Notes: generated by a model not told the origin, from the letters alone. Numbered from the stretch's first letter, positions 43,969-53,469 are shown. The stretch is DNA of 64,000 nt from Sphingosinicella sp. YJ22 (GCF_011320075.1 NZ_JAANPA010000006.1:1-64000); one strand, 5' to 3'. Translations and numbers: made by a program.

Positions 43969-45263
43969 AGATTCTCGACTGGAACAGGCTCGACGCGATC
44001 GGGCGAAGGGAGGCGCTTTCCCGGCCGGCGCAGCGCGGCGACCCCGCCCTGCAGCAGGCGGTGCGCGCCATCGTCGAGCGGGTGCGCGGCGGCGGCTGGG
44101 ACGCCCTCGTTGCCGAGGCCCAGCGGCTGGACGGCGCTCCGCCGCGGCTCGAGCCGGTCGCTCCGGCGGCGGCCGAGGCGCGCAGGCTGCTGGAGCGGGA
44201 GCAGGTGGAGGCGATCCAACTTGCCGCGCGCAACATCGCCCTGTTCCACGAGCGCAGCCGCCCCGCCGACATCGCGGTCGAGACGCTTCCGGGCCTCACG
44301 GTCCGCAAGGTGTGGCGGGCGATCGACCGTGTCGGCCTCTATGTGCCCGGCGGAAAGACGCCGCTCTTCTCGTCGCTGCTGATGCTGGCCCTGCCGGCGC
44401 GTGCGGCAGGAGTCGGCGATCTTGTCACGGTGACCCCGCCGCGGCGGCAGGGCGGGCTCGACCCGGCGGTGGCGGTGGCGGCGGAGCTTTGCGGGATCGA
44501 GACGATCTGGACCGTCGGAGGCGCCCAGGCGATCGCAGCGCTGGCCTTCGGCGCCGGCGCGATTCCTGCGGTCGCCAAGATCTGCGGACCCGGCAACGCC
44601 TGGGTTGCCGAGGCCAAGAGTTACATCGCATCGCTGCCCGGCGGCCCGGCCATCGATCTTCCCGCCGGCCCCAGCGAGTTGTTCGTGATCGCCGACCGCA
44701 GCGCCGACCCGGCGACGGTCGCCGCCGACCTGCTCAGCCAGGCCGAGCACGACGCCGCGGCCCAGGTCCTGCTCGCGACGGATTCCGAGGAGATGGCGGA
44801 CGAGGTTCTGGCCGAGGTCCGCGCGCAGGCGGCGTTGCTGCCGAGGCGCGAGGCCGTGAACGGCGCGCTCGCCAATGCCCGGATCATCCTTACTGCAGGC
44901 ATCGGCCATGCCGTGGAGATCGCCAACAGCTACGCGCCCGAGCATCTGTCGCTTGCCGTGGACAATGCCGACGCCCTCGTTGCGCGCATCCACAACGCCG
45001 GCGCGGTCTTTGCCGGGCGCAGCGCGGCGGAGACGATCGGCGACTATCTCGCCGGCTCGAGCCATGTGCTCCCGACCGACGGAGCGGCGCGGGCGTGGAG
45101 CGGCGTATCCGTCCACACATTCCTCAGGTCGATGACCGTTCAGACGCTGACCGCTAAGGCCGCGGATCGCGTGGCGGGGCCGGCGGCGCTGCTGGCTCGG
45201 CTCGAGGGCCTCGAGGCGCACGCCCGAGCCGCCGAGGCGCGCCGGGAAAGGACGGCCGCATGA
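43965..45263 (+). CDS. hisD: Histidinol dehydrogenase
   Basis: 432 residues, the last two oxidations to histidine. Segments include VGLYVPGGKTPLFSSLLMLA, GGAQAIAALAFGAGAIPAVA, KICGPGNAWVAEAKSYIA, PSELFVIADRSADP, LLSQAEHDAAAQ (zinc ligands) and NSYAPEHLSLAV (catalytic Glu-His). GTG start overlaps the hisG stop and its own TGA overlaps the next ATG, so the genes are tightly coupled. Confidence 0.96.
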   Translation: MKILDWNRLDAIGRREALSRPAQRGDPALQQAVRAIVERVRGGGWDALVAEAQRLDGAPPRLEPVAPAAAEARRLLEREQVEAIQLAARNIALFHERSRPADIAVETLPGLTVRKVWRAIDRVGLYVPGGKTPLFSSLLMLALPARAAGVGDLVTVTPPRRQGGLDPAVAVAAELCGIETIWTVGGAQAIAALAFGAGAIPAVAKICGPGNAWVAEAKSYIASLPGGPAIDLPAGPSELFVIADRSADPATVAADLLSQAEHDAAAQVLLATDSEEMADEVLAEVRAQAALLPRREAVNGALANARIILTAGIGHAVEIANSYAPEHLSLAVDNADALVARIHNAGAVFAGRSAAETIGDYLAGSSHVLPTDGAARAWSGVSVHTFLRSMTVQTLTAKAADRVAGPAALLARLEGLEAHARAAEARRERTAA

Positions 45264-46915
45264 GCGCGCTCGCCCTGCGCCTCGCGCGCCCCGAAGTGCT
45301 CGCTCTGCCGCCGTTCGACATCGGTGTTCGTGCCGTCGCGGGCCTGGCGGACGTCATCAGCCTCGACGCCAACGAGAACCCGTTCCAGCCGCTCGGCTCG
45401 TCGGGGCTCGACGTGGGCATCAACCGCTATCCCGAGCCGCAGCCGTCGCGCCTCCTTCAGGTCATGGCTGGCCTCTACGGGGTGGCTCCGGGCGAGCTGG
45501 TCGTGACCCGCGGGGCCGACGACGCGATCGACCTGCTCGTCCGCGCCTTCTGCCGTGCCGGCGAGGATTGCGTGCTGGTCGCGACCCCGACCTTCTCGGC
45601 CTACGCCCACTTCGCCCGGCTCCAGGGCGCCCGCGTCGCCGAGACGAAGCTCACACCGGACTTCGATCTCGATCCCGCCGCCTTCATCGCTGCTGCGCGG
45701 GCGGAGGCTGGGCTGAAGCTCGCCTTCATCTGCTCGCCGAACAACCCGACCGGGAACCCGGTGCCGACGCGCCAAGTGCTGGAGATCGCCGACGCCCTGT
45801 CCGACACGATCGTCGTTCTCGACGAGGCCTATATCGAGTTCTCGGAGCTGGAGAGCCTCGCCGCCGAGGCGGCGAAGCGGCCGAACCTGGTGGTGCTCCG
45901 CACGCTCTCCAAGGCGTACGGCCTCGCCGGCGCCCGGATCGGCTCGGCCATCGCCAATGCCGGGCTGATCGGGGTGCTTCGGCGGGCGCTTCCGCCTTAC
46001 CCGTTGCCGACCTTGTCGATCGAAGCCGCGCTCACGGCGCTGGCGCCGGCGCGGCGCACGGTTCACGAGGAGCGGATCGAGCGGATCAAGGCGGAGCGGT
46101 CGCGCGTCGCCGAGCGCATCGCGGCGTCGCCGCTGGTGCGCAAGGTGCGCAGCGGCGGCGGCAATTTCCTATTCCTCGAGGTGGAGGATGCGCCGGCTCT
46201 GGCGCGGCGGCTCGATCAGCGCGGGATCCGCGTCCGCTTCCGCGAGAATGCCGCGCGTGGCGGCGTCCGCGTCACCATCGGCACAAGCGAGGAGAATGAC
46301 GCGGCGCTGTCGGCGTTTGGACTCGACATAGAGGCTCGTCCGTCCCGCCGTGCGGAAATCGCCCGCGACACCAGCGAGACGCGCATCGCGGTCGCCCTTG
46401 ACCTCGACCGGCCAGGTCCGCGGCGGATCGGCACCGGCATCGCCTTTTACGACCACATGCTCGACCAGGTCGCCGCCCATGGCGGCTTCTCGCTGATCCT
46501 GTCGTGCGACGGCGACGTCGAGGTCGACGGCCACCACAGCATCGAGGATTGCGCCATCGCTTTCGGCACGGCCTTGGCGCGCGCGCTCGGCGAGCGCCGC
46601 GGCATCGGCCGGTTCGGCTTCGCTCTGCCGATGGACGAGGCCGAGGCCCAGGTGCTGGTCGATCTCTCCGGCCGGCCGTCCAGCGTCTTCGAAGGGTCGT
46701 TCGCGGCCAGCCATATCGGCGCCTATCCGACCGAGATGACCGCCCACGTCTTCCGTTCGCTGGCCGACAGCCTCGGCGCGTCGATCCATGTCCGGGTCTC
46801 GGGCGAGAACGACCACCACAAGACCGAGGCGTGCTTCAAGGCCTTGGGCCGATCGCTGCGCCAGGCGATCCGGCTCGAAGGCGATTCCGTGCCCAGCACG
46901 AAGGGCATGTTGTGA
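45260..46915 (+). CDS. hisCB: HisC-HisB fusion: histidinol-phosphate aminotransferase + imidazoleglycerol-phosphate dehydratase
   Basis: 551 residues in one frame. Residues ~1-356 are a PLP aminotransferase (DANENPFQPLG, FICSPNNPTGNPVPTRQVLE, VLDEAYIEFSE, and PLP lysine in TLSKAYGLAGARIGSA). Residues ~364-551 are a full IGP dehydratase with both metal motifs (GHHSIEDCAIAFG and NDHHKTEACFKALG) and terminal PSTKGML. The joint (SAFGLDIEARPSRRAEIARD) has no stop or start gap. The fused steps are not consecutive: IGPD acts just before HisC, so channelling is possible. Known fused HisB proteins join a phosphatase instead, so this arrangement is uncommon. Confidence 0.95.
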   Translation: MSALALRLARPEVLALPPFDIGVRAVAGLADVISLDANENPFQPLGSSGLDVGINRYPEPQPSRLLQVMAGLYGVAPGELVVTRGADDAIDLLVRAFCRAGEDCVLVATPTFSAYAHFARLQGARVAETKLTPDFDLDPAAFIAAARAEAGLKLAFICSPNNPTGNPVPTRQVLEIADALSDTIVVLDEAYIEFSELESLAAEAAKRPNLVVLRTLSKAYGLAGARIGSAIANAGLIGVLRRALPPYPLPTLSIEAALTALAPARRTVHEERIERIKAERSRVAERIAASPLVRKVRSGGGNFLFLEVEDAPALARRLDQRGIRVRFRENAARGGVRVTIGTSEENDAALSAFGLDIEARPSRRAEIARDTSETRIAVALDLDRPGPRRIGTGIAFYDHMLDQVAAHGGFSLILSCDGDVEVDGHHSIEDCAIAFGTALARALGERRGIGRFGFALPMDEAEAQVLVDLSGRPSSVFEGSFAASHIGAYPTEMTAHVFRSLADSLGASIHVRVSGENDHHKTEACFKALGRSLRQAIRLEGDSVPSTKGML

Positions 46916-47493
46916 CGCTCACGATCGTCGATCTGGGGTGCGGAAATCTGGGGTCGGTCGCAATCGCGCTTGAGCGGTTCGGCGTGGCGCCCCTGATCAC
47001 CGCCGACGCGGAGCGGATCGCCGCCGCCGAGCGCGTCGTTCTGCCCGGCGTCGGAGCGGCGGGCTTCGCGATGGAGAGGATCGAGGCGCTCAGCCTCAGC
47101 GAGACTCTGCGATCGCTGCGCCAGCCGGTGCTCGGAATCTGCCTCGGCATGCAATTGCTGTTCGAGGAGAGCGAGGAAGCGGCCGGCCCCTGCCTCGGCA
47201 TCATCCCCGGCCGCGTGCGCAGGCTCGATCCCGCTCCGGAGCGGCCGGTGCCGCACATGGGCTGGAGCCGGCTCGCCGTCTCCGACCCTCGGATCGGCCT
47301 CAGCGACGGCGACTATGTCTATTTCGCCCACAGCTTCGCCTGCGACACGGGCACGGCAACCCGAGCCTTCGCCGATTACGGCCGCGAGATACCCGCCATC
47401 GTCGTTCAGGAGAATGTCTGGGGGGCGCAATTCCACCCGGAGCGCTCGGGCGAAGCCGGCGCGCGGTTCCTCCAGGCCTGGCTGGACTCATGA
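46912..47493 (+). CDS. hisH: Imidazole glycerol phosphate synthase, glutaminase subunit
   Basis: 193 residues, class I glutamine amidotransferase that supplies ammonia to HisF. Nucleophile elbow in LGICLGMQLLFEES, oxyanion PGVGAAGFAM, catalytic His-Glu in AQFHPERSGEAG. GTG at 46912 overlaps the hisCB stop (GTGA); the following hisA start overlaps its stop. Confidence 0.95.
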   Translation: MTLTIVDLGCGNLGSVAIALERFGVAPLITADAERIAAAERVVLPGVGAAGFAMERIEALSLSETLRSLRQPVLGICLGMQLLFEESEEAAGPCLGIIPGRVRRLDPAPERPVPHMGWSRLAVSDPRIGLSDGDYVYFAHSFACDTGTATRAFADYGREIPAIVVQENVWGAQFHPERSGEAGARFLQAWLDS

Positions 47494-48206
47494 TCCTCTA
47501 TCCCGCCATGGATCTGATGGGCGGCCGCGTCGTGCGCCTTCGGCAGGGTCGGTTCGACGATGCGACGGCCTATGCCGCCGATCCCGCCGAAGCCTTGGCC
47601 GAGTTCGCGGCGGCCGGTGCCGAATGGGCGCATGTCGTCGACCTCGACGGCGCGCGGGCCGGGGAACCGGTCCAGCACGATTTGATCGCCCGCCTGGCCG
47701 GCACCGCGAAGCTGAAGCTTCAGGTCGGCGGGGGCTTCCGCACCCGCGATCAGGTCGCGCGCATGCTCGACTTCGGGGTTGCGCGCGTGGTGATCGGCAG
47801 CCTCACGGTGAAGCAGCCCAACCTGGTCCGCGCCTTCTTCGAGGAGTTTGGGGCGGAACGGATCACCTTGTCGCTCGACGTCCGGATCGAGGGCGGCATG
47901 CCTCTGGTCGTAGCTTCGGGCTGGACCGAGAAATCGGCGCTCTCCTTGTGGGAGGCGGCTGCGCTCTACCCCGAGGCGCGCCACATCCTTCTCACTGACG
48001 TCGGCCGCGACGGCATGCTCGCCGGGCCCAATTTCGCCTTGCTCGAGGAAGCGGTGAAGCGCCTGCCGGCCGCGCAGATCCAGGCCTCGGGCGGGGTCTC
48101 CTCGCTGGACGATCTGCGCAGGCTCGGCACGGCCGGTACGATCGTCGGCAAGGCGATCTGGGACGGCCGCTTCACCCTCGCGGAGGCGCTCGATGCCTGC
48201 GCGTAG
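47490..48206 (+). CDS. hisA: ProFAR isomerase
   Basis: 238-residue (beta/alpha)8 barrel. Catalytic Asp in [20 protein letters not shown] (MDL) and phosphate loops [16 protein letters not shown] and [14 protein letters not shown]; second catalytic Asp region [11 protein letters not shown]. It ends 14 bp inside the hisF gene. Normal length. Confidence 0.95.
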   Translation: MILYPAMDLMGGRVVRLRQGRFDDATAYAADPAEALAEFAAAGAEWAHVVDLDGARAGEPVQHDLIARLAGTAKLKLQVGGGFRTRDQVARMLDFGVARVVIGSLTVKQPNLVRAFFEEFGAERITLSLDVRIEGGMPLVVASGWTEKSALSLWEAAALYPEARHILLTDVGRDGMLAGPNFALLEEAVKRLPAAQIQASGGVSSLDDLRRLGTAGTIVGKAIWDGRFTLAEALDACA

Positions 48207-48960
48207 GATCATCCCCTGTCTCGACGTGAAGGATGGGCGTGTCGTCAAAGGTGTGCAGTTCCGCGACCACCGCGACGCCGGCGACATCATCGAGCAGGCG
48301 CTGCGCTACCGCGACGAAGGCGCGGACGAGCTCGTCTTCTACGATATCGGCGCAAGCCCGGAGGGGCGCAGCCTCGATCTCGGCTGGGTCCGGCGCATCG
48401 CCCGCGTGATCGACATTCCCTTCACCGTCGCCGGCGGAATCCGCAGCCGCGACCGCGCCGCCGCCTGCCTTGATGCCGGCGCCGACAAGATCTCGATCAA
48501 CTCGCCGGCGCTGGAACGGCCCGCTCTGATCGGGGAGATCGCCCGCGATTTCGGCAGCCAGTGCGTGGTGGTCGGCGTCGACAGCCTCGCCGTCGAAGGC
48601 GATTATGTGGTCAAGCAATATACCGGCTCGCCCGAGGCGACGCGCGATGCCGGCCGCCGCACCCTCGACTGGGTCCGCGAAGCGACCGAGCGCGGGGCCG
48701 GGGAGATCGTCCTCAACTGCATGCGGCAGGACGGCGTCCGCACCGGCTACGACCTCGCCCACACGCGCGACGTCGTCGACGCGGTCGACGTGCCCGTCAT
48801 CGCCTCGGGCGGAGCGGGGTCGCCCGAGCATTTCCGCGATGCCTTTGCCGAGGCCGGCGTTAGCGGCGCGCTCGCCGCCAGCGTGTTCCACGACCGGCTC
48901 ATCGCCATTCCCGACCTCAAGGAGTTCCTCGCGACATGCGGGATCGAGATGCGCCGCTGA
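48193..48960 (+). CDS. hisF: Imidazole glycerol phosphate synthase, cyclase subunit
   Basis: 255-residue barrel. [20 protein letters not shown] holds catalytic Asp11-type residue; [20 protein letters not shown] and [17 protein letters not shown] are phosphate-binding loops; [19 protein letters not shown] carries the second catalytic Asp. Works with HisH. The start lies within the hisA end, and hisIE starts 25 bp before its stop. Confidence 0.96.
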   Translation: MPARRIIPCLDVKDGRVVKGVQFRDHRDAGDIIEQALRYRDEGADELVFYDIGASPEGRSLDLGWVRRIARVIDIPFTVAGGIRSRDRAAACLDAGADKISINSPALERPALIGEIARDFGSQCVVVGVDSLAVEGDYVVKQYTGSPEATRDAGRRTLDWVREATERGAGEIVLNCMRQDGVRTGYDLAHTRDVVDAVDVPVIASGGAGSPEHFRDAFAEAGVSGALAASVFHDRLIAIPDLKEFLATCGIEMRR

Positions 48961-49589
48961 CGGCCCAAGACATCGACACTTTGGCCTGGGACAAGATGGA
49001 CAATCTCATCCCGGCGACGATCCAGGACCGCGTCTCCGGCCGGGTGCTGATGCTCGGTTACATGAACCGCGAAGCGCTCACGGCGACCTTGGCTACCGGT
49101 CTAGGCACCTTCTGGAGCCGATCGAAGCAGCGTCTGTGGATCAAGGGCGAGACGAGCGGCAACGTCCTGCGCGTCGCCGCCGTCCATGCCGATTGCGACG
49201 GCGACGCTATCCTCGTCCTTGCGGACCCGGCGGGGCCGACCTGCCATCTCGGCACGATGGCCTGCTTCGGCGATGCCGCAAGTTCAGGGCCCGGCTGGCT
49301 GGCCGAGCTCTCGCGCATCGTCGCCGACCGTGCCTCCACCGGCAGCGGAGACAGCTACACCCGCCGGCTTCTCGCCCAGGGACCGCCGCGGATCGCTCAG
49401 AAGATCGGCGAGGAGGGGGTCGAAGTCGCGCTGGCCGGCGCTGGCTCCACAACCGAACATTGCGCGGAGGAAGTCGCCGATCTCCTGTACCATGTGGCGG
49501 TGTTGATGGAGGCGCGAGGCTTCGGCTGGAGCGAGGTGATTGCGGTCCTTCGATCACGGCATGCTGTGGCAGGAGAGAAGGTTGACTGA
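48936..49589 (+). CDS. hisIE: HisI-HisE fusion: phosphoribosyl-AMP cyclohydrolase / phosphoribosyl-ATP pyrophosphatase
   Basis: 217 residues. HisI part (about 1-115): [38 protein letters not shown] and zinc cysteines ([19 protein letters not shown]). HisE part (about 125-205): [32 protein letters not shown] and [16 protein letters not shown] with the metal-binding EExxD-type residues. Alphaproteobacteria often keep hisI and hisE separate, so the fused form is another hint that the operon came from elsewhere. Confidence 0.95.
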   Translation: MRDRDAPLTAQDIDTLAWDKMDNLIPATIQDRVSGRVLMLGYMNREALTATLATGLGTFWSRSKQRLWIKGETSGNVLRVAAVHADCDGDAILVLADPAGPTCHLGTMACFGDAASSGPGWLAELSRIVADRASTGSGDSYTRRLLAQGPPRIAQKIGEEGVEVALAGAGSTTEHCAEEVADLLYHVAVLMEARGFGWSEVIAVLRSRHAVAGEKVD

Positions 49590-50373
49590 GCTTTCGGTCT
49601 TCACGGCCTTTGCGGAAGAGCTTGCTGATGCCGCCCGCGCCGAAGCCTTGCGCTGGAGCGAGGCCGACTGGGCGGTCGAGAACAAGGGCGGCGGGGGGGC
49701 GTTCGATCCTGTCACCAATGCCGATCGGGCCGTCGAGCGGGTCGTCCGTGATCTCATCGAGGAGCGATGGCCAGATCACGGCATCGAGGGCGAGGAGCTC
49801 GACGCGAAGGACGGCTCCTCTCGCTATCGATGGAGCCTTGATCCGATCGACGGCACCCGCTCGTTCATCTGCGGGCTTCCGAGCTGGACCGTGCTGATCG
49901 CTCTGCTCGACGAAGGGCGGCCCGTCGTCGGCGTGATCGACGCGCCTCGCCTCGGCGAAAGATTCGTCGGACATGGGGACGTCGCGGAGTTCGTCGCGGC
50001 ATCGGGGCGCAGCGGCTTGCTCACCAGTCAATGCAGAGCATTGGACGAGGCGCGACTCTCAACGACCGATCCATATCTCTTCTCGCCGGAAGATCGGATT
50101 GGATTCGAGCGGGTCAGGGAGCGGGCGCGACTGACGCGTTATGGCCTTGATGGTTACGCCTATGGCCGGCTTGCAGCGGGCGACCTAGACTTGGTCGTCG
50201 AGAGCGGGCTTGCGCCCCATGACATGAATGCGCTGCTGCCCGTGGTGACGGCGGCCGGCGGAAAGGTGAGCAATTGGCTCGGCGGAACCGATTTTTCGCA
50301 GGGGAAATTGGTTGCGGCGGCCTCCGCGGAGCTGCTGGACCAGGCGGTGAGCCTTCTGAGCCTCTCGCGCTGA
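49582..50373 (+). CDS. hisN: Histidinol-phosphatase, inositol monophosphatase type
   Basis: 263 residues. IMPase-fold signature: GAFDPVTNADRAVERVVRDL, EGEELDAKDG (metal Glu), RWSLDPIDGTRSFICGLPSW (DPIDGT), C-terminal SGLAPHDMNALLPVVTAAGG with His-Asp in place of the usual Trp-Asp. It removes phosphate from histidinol phosphate, completing the pathway. TTG at 49582 overlaps the hisIE end and has AGGAGAGAAGG before it; ATG at 49561 and TTG at 49540 are alternatives. Confidence 0.88.
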   Translation: MTELSVFTAFAEELADAARAEALRWSEADWAVENKGGGGAFDPVTNADRAVERVVRDLIEERWPDHGIEGEELDAKDGSSRYRWSLDPIDGTRSFICGLPSWTVLIALLDEGRPVVGVIDAPRLGERFVGHGDVAEFVAASGRSGLLTSQCRALDEARLSTTDPYLFSPEDRIGFERVRERARLTRYGLDGYAYGRLAAGDLDLVVESGLAPHDMNALLPVVTAAGGKVSNWLGGTDFSQGKLVAAASAELLDQAVSLLSLSR

Positions 50374-50399
50374 GCCTTTGCCAAGACTAGAAGAGGACC

Positions 50400-51047
50400 G
50401 TGCGTGTGGGGGATTTGAGCGTGGGCGATAATGACGCGTTCGAGACGCTTCTGGCATCGATCCATCACACTCCGATCGCGACCGTGGTCACCGACCCGCG
50501 CAGGCCGGACAACCCTATCGTCGCAGTCAATGACGCCTTTTCTCGCCTGACCGGCTATTCGGAGGCGGAGATCGTCGGGCGCAATTGTCGCTTCCTCGCG
50601 GGGCCGGACACTGATCCCCGAGCACGAGGCGAGCTGGCGCAAGCCGTTGCCGCGGGGCTGCCCGCGCTGGTCGAGCTTACCAATTACCGCAAGGGCGGCG
50701 TGCCATTTCGCAATGCGGTGATGATCGCGCCGGTGCGCGACCAGGCCGGGGCGCTCGCCTATTTCATCGGATCCCAGATGGATGTCGGCGCTGGAGCCGA
50801 TCTGGCGAGCAATCGTGCGAGGGAAGCGAGGGCGTTGGTATCCTCGCTCACCTCGCGTCAGCGCGAAGTGCTGGAGTTTCTCGTCAGCGGGCTGCGCAAC
50901 AAGCAGATCGCCGGACTGCTCGGAATCGACGAGAAGACGGTGAAGATGCACCGCGCCCGGCTTCTCGACAGGTTGAACGCGCCGACGTCTGCCGACGCGA
51001 TCCGGATCGGGGTCGAGGCAGGCCTTCAGCTCAACGATCCCGAGTGA
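50400..51047 (+). CDS. LOV-HTH blue-light photoreceptor transcription factor (EL222-like)
   Basis: 215 residues. The LOV domain (about 16-130) has the full flavin-binding set: GRNCRFLAGPDTD with photoactive Cys63, Asn95 (LTNYRKGG), Asn105 (FRNAVMIAPV) and Gln126 (FIGSQMDV). After a short linker a LuxR-type HTH lies at about 150-195 (LTSRQREVLEFLVSGLRNKQ, then IAGLLGIDEKTVKMHRARL). EL222 of Erythrobacter dimerises and binds DNA on blue light. Start GTG at 50400 follows AGAGG; it is 26 bp after hisN and overlaps the convergent crtE by 17 bp. Candidate light regulator of crt and possibly his genes. Confidence 0.92.
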   Translation: MRVGDLSVGDNDAFETLLASIHHTPIATVVTDPRRPDNPIVAVNDAFSRLTGYSEAEIVGRNCRFLAGPDTDPRARGELAQAVAAGLPALVELTNYRKGGVPFRNAVMIAPVRDQAGALAYFIGSQMDVGAGADLASNRAREARALVSSLTSRQREVLEFLVSGLRNKQIAGLLGIDEKTVKMHRARLLDRLNAPTSADAIRIGVEAGLQLNDPE

Positions 51048-51933
51048 CGGCGTAGCGGGCGATCGTCTCCAGCTGAGCCGCGCGCCGGTCAAAGGCGTGA
51101 AGGTGCGCGATCGCCTGCTCAACCAACAGATCGGCCTGCTGCCGCGCGCGCTCTTCTCCAAGCAGCGTCACGAAGGTCGCCTTGCCGCGCGCCTCATCCT
51201 TGCCAACCCGCTTGCCAACGACCGCTTCGTCTCCCCGATGGTCGAGAAGGTCGTCGGCAATCTGAAAGGCCAGCCCCAGGCACTGGCCATAGCCGCGGAG
51301 GCTCAGGCGGTGGTCGGAGGGGGCTTCGCCGAGAATGGCGCCGGCGTCGACGCACCAGTTGATGAGCGCGCCGGTCTTGAGGCGCTGGAGGCGGGTGATT
51401 CCGTCGAGGTCGAGCTCGATGCCCTCGGCGACGAGGTCGATCATCTGGCCGCCGGCCATGCCGGATGCGCCGGACGCGCGGGCGAGCTCGACCGTCAGGT
51501 GCGCCCTGACCTCAGCGGACGGATGAGTGGCCGGATCGGCGAGGATTTCGAAGGCGAGAGCGAGCAGAGCGTCGCCGGCAAGCACCGCCGTCGCCTCGTC
51601 GAACGCGCAGTGGACGGTCGGCCGGCCGCGGCGCAGATCGTCGTCGTCCATGCAGGGAAGGTCGTCATGGATCAGCGAGTGGACATGGACGCACTCGACC
51701 GCCAGCCCCGCCCACAGCGAGTAGCTCTCCGGAACGCCGAACAGGTTTGCCGAGGCGATCGTGAGCAGTGGACGCAGGCGCTTCCCGCCGAGCGCGGCAT
51801 AGCGCATCGCCTCGAACAGCCGCGCGCTCTGGTCCTCGGGCTCGGACAGAAGCGCGGTGAACATCGCGTCGATATCGGCGCGGATGCGATCGGTCGACGC
51901 GGGCAGACTCGGTGCCGGACCGCGGCTGCTCAT
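51031..51933 (-). CDS. crtE: Polyprenyl (farnesyl/geranylgeranyl) diphosphate synthase
   Basis: 300 residues. First aspartate-rich motif with two extra residues in SLIHDDLPCMDDDDLRRGRP, second in LGLAFQIADDLLDHRGDE; also ALGGKRLRPLLT and GGQMIDL. The residues before the first motif (VECVHVHSL) have no bulky aromatic at the -5/-4 positions, compatible with a C20 product, but FPP synthase (IspA) cannot be excluded. The ATG overlaps the ispH stop, so the two form an ispH-crtE operon feeding carotenoid synthesis. Confidence 0.85.
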   Translation of the reverse strand: MSSRGPAPSLPASTDRIRADIDAMFTALLSEPEDQSARLFEAMRYAALGGKRLRPLLTIASANLFGVPESYSLWAGLAVECVHVHSLIHDDLPCMDDDDLRRGRPTVHCAFDEATAVLAGDALLALAFEILADPATHPSAEVRAHLTVELARASGASGMAGGQMIDLVAEGIELDLDGITRLQRLKTGALINWCVDAGAILGEAPSDHRLSLRGYGQCLGLAFQIADDLLDHRGDEAVVGKRVGKDEARGKATFVTLLGEERARQQADLLVEQAIAHLHAFDRRAAQLETIARYAVTRDR

Positions 51934-52916
51934 CCGATGGCGACCCGCTTGAACTCGGCCGTCTCCTCGACTGTTCCGACATCCTGGACGCGCAGCCGGT
52001 AGCGGCCGGCGAGCGCCTCGATGACTCCGGTGACGCTGGATTCCGGGGTCGACGCGGCGGCGGTGACGCCAACCGCGCCGGCCCGCGGCAGCCGGGACCA
52101 GTCGAGCAGGGATGCGTCTGGGACCAGCTGAACGGATTCGCACCTCAGCGCCGCGACCTCTGCGAGGCGGCGGGCATTGGAGGAGAAGGTCTCGCCGACG
52201 ACGATTACGGCCGCGGCGCGACCGGCGATGAGCCGTACCGCGTGCTGGCGGTTGGTCGTCGCGTAGCAGATGTCGCTGGTCGGCGGCTCAACCAGGTCGG
52301 TGAAGCGCGCGCGAAGGACGTCGACGATCTCTTCCGCCTCCTCCACGGAATAGGTGGTCTGGACCGCCACCGCAGCCGGGGACGCAGAGTCGAGGGTCAG
52401 TGCCGCCGCCTCGCTGGCCGATTTCACCACGAGGGTGCTGCCGGGAGGGAGGCGCCCCGTCGTGCCTTCGACTTCCGGGTGGCCTTCGTGGCCGACGAGA
52501 ATGATGTGGCGACCGTCACGATGGAAACGCTCGACCTGGCGATGCACCTTGGCGACCAGCGGGCATACCGCGTCATAGGCGCGAAGGCCGCGGAACCTGG
52601 CTTCGTCATGAATCGCCTGCGCAACGCCGTGTGCCGACAGGACGACCACGGCTCCGGACGGCACTTGCGCCAGCTCCTCGACGAAGATCGCGCCCTCGGC
52701 CTCGAGCTCCCGCACCACCGCGAGGTTGTGAACGATCGGGCGGCGGACGTAGACCGGCGGTCCGTGCGCGGCCAGCGCATCGCGAACGGCGTCGATCGCA
52801 CGGCGCACTCCAGCGCAAAAGCCGCGCGGATTGGCGAGCAACAGCTCGATCTCCGGGCGGAAGTCGTCAGCGCCCGCTGCGCTGGCTGAGGCCATGGTGG
52901 ACGAGAGATCGGACAT
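51930..52916 (-). CDS. ispH: 4-hydroxy-3-methylbut-2-enyl diphosphate reductase
   Basis: 328 residues, last step of the MEP pathway giving IPP and DMAPP. Three iron-sulfur cysteines in ANPRGFCAGVRRAID, YDAVCPLVAKVH and SDICYATTNRQHAV; catalytic VGHEGHPEVEGT and SSNARRLAEVA present. The alternative ATG at 52895 would shorten the N-terminus by 7 residues. It sits beside crtE and opposite the crtYIB operon, so this may be a dedicated copy for pigment synthesis. Confidence 0.93.
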   Translation of the reverse strand: MSDLSSTMASASAAGADDFRPEIELLLANPRGFCAGVRRAIDAVRDALAAHGPPVYVRRPIVHNLAVVRELEAEGAIFVEELAQVPSGAVVVLSAHGVAQAIHDEARFRGLRAYDAVCPLVAKVHRQVERFHRDGRHIILVGHEGHPEVEGTTGRLPPGSTLVVKSASEAAALTLDSASPAAVAVQTTYSVEEAEEIVDVLRARFTDLVEPPTSDICYATTNRQHAVRLIAGRAAAVIVVGETFSSNARRLAEVAALRCESVQLVPDASLLDWSRLPRAGAVGVTAAASTPESSVTGVIEALAGRYRLRVQDVGTVEETAEFKRVAIG

Positions 52917-52981
52917 CGTAACCCTGCATCGCACCCCCGGCTTCCGGTGGTACGCGCTAGGGTTGGCCGAATCCACATGGC

Positions 52982-53407
52982 CTAAAGCATGTATTGCATA
53001 CGGACCGACAAGCGGGTGAAGCCCGGTGCGATGCCGATCCGCACATCCCGAAAGCGCGGCGCTCCAAAGCGTATGCGCGGATTTCGAGAGAAACCGAAGC
53101 CCTCGCGCGGGATCCGGAGCATGGTGTCGAGCTCCCGGTTCCGGTTCTCGTCGTGGAAGACCGACAGGGCATATTCCCCGGGCGCGGCATTCATGGTCAC
53201 GCGCGTCGTCGACGCCGGCACCGTTCGCTTGATCGCCGCCGGATCGTCACGGCAGTTCGGGAAATGACGCGGGTGGCGGGTCAGGCAGAGATGAACGTCG
53301 CCGCGCCCGTTTCGAAGGCCCTCGATCGCGACCTCGACCTGGCTCATGCCCTGAGCGCCGGTCAGAAGCAGAAGCGGCGTCGCCGCGGCGATCTTGAAAA
53401 GGTTCAT
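52982..53407 (-). CDS. DUF2141 secreted protein
   Basis: 141 residues. Signal peptide (MNLFKIAAATPLLLLTGAQG) and the DUF2141 domain: VEVAIEGLRNGRGDVHLCLT, APGEYALSVFHDENRNRELD and IPREGFGFSRNPRIRFGAPR. Two cysteines (HLCLT, FPNCRDD) may pair. DUF2141 genes are often found beside carotenoid genes in sphingomonads; function unknown. Divergent from crtY with a 62-bp shared promoter region. Confidence 0.85.
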   Translation of the reverse strand: MNLFKIAAATPLLLLTGAQGMSQVEVAIEGLRNGRGDVHLCLTRHPRHFPNCRDDPAAIKRTVPASTTRVTMNAAPGEYALSVFHDENRNRELDTMLRIPREGFGFSRNPRIRFGAPRFRDVRIGIAPGFTRLSVRMQYML

Positions 53408-53469
53408 GGCGCGGGACCGTACGCGCGTCGCCGCGCCGTCGCCATACGTGCTTTCGGCGAGGTGGGCGG

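Noticed and set aside
43458-45221. 587-codon reverse frame
   Set aside because: Antisense to hisG and hisD.
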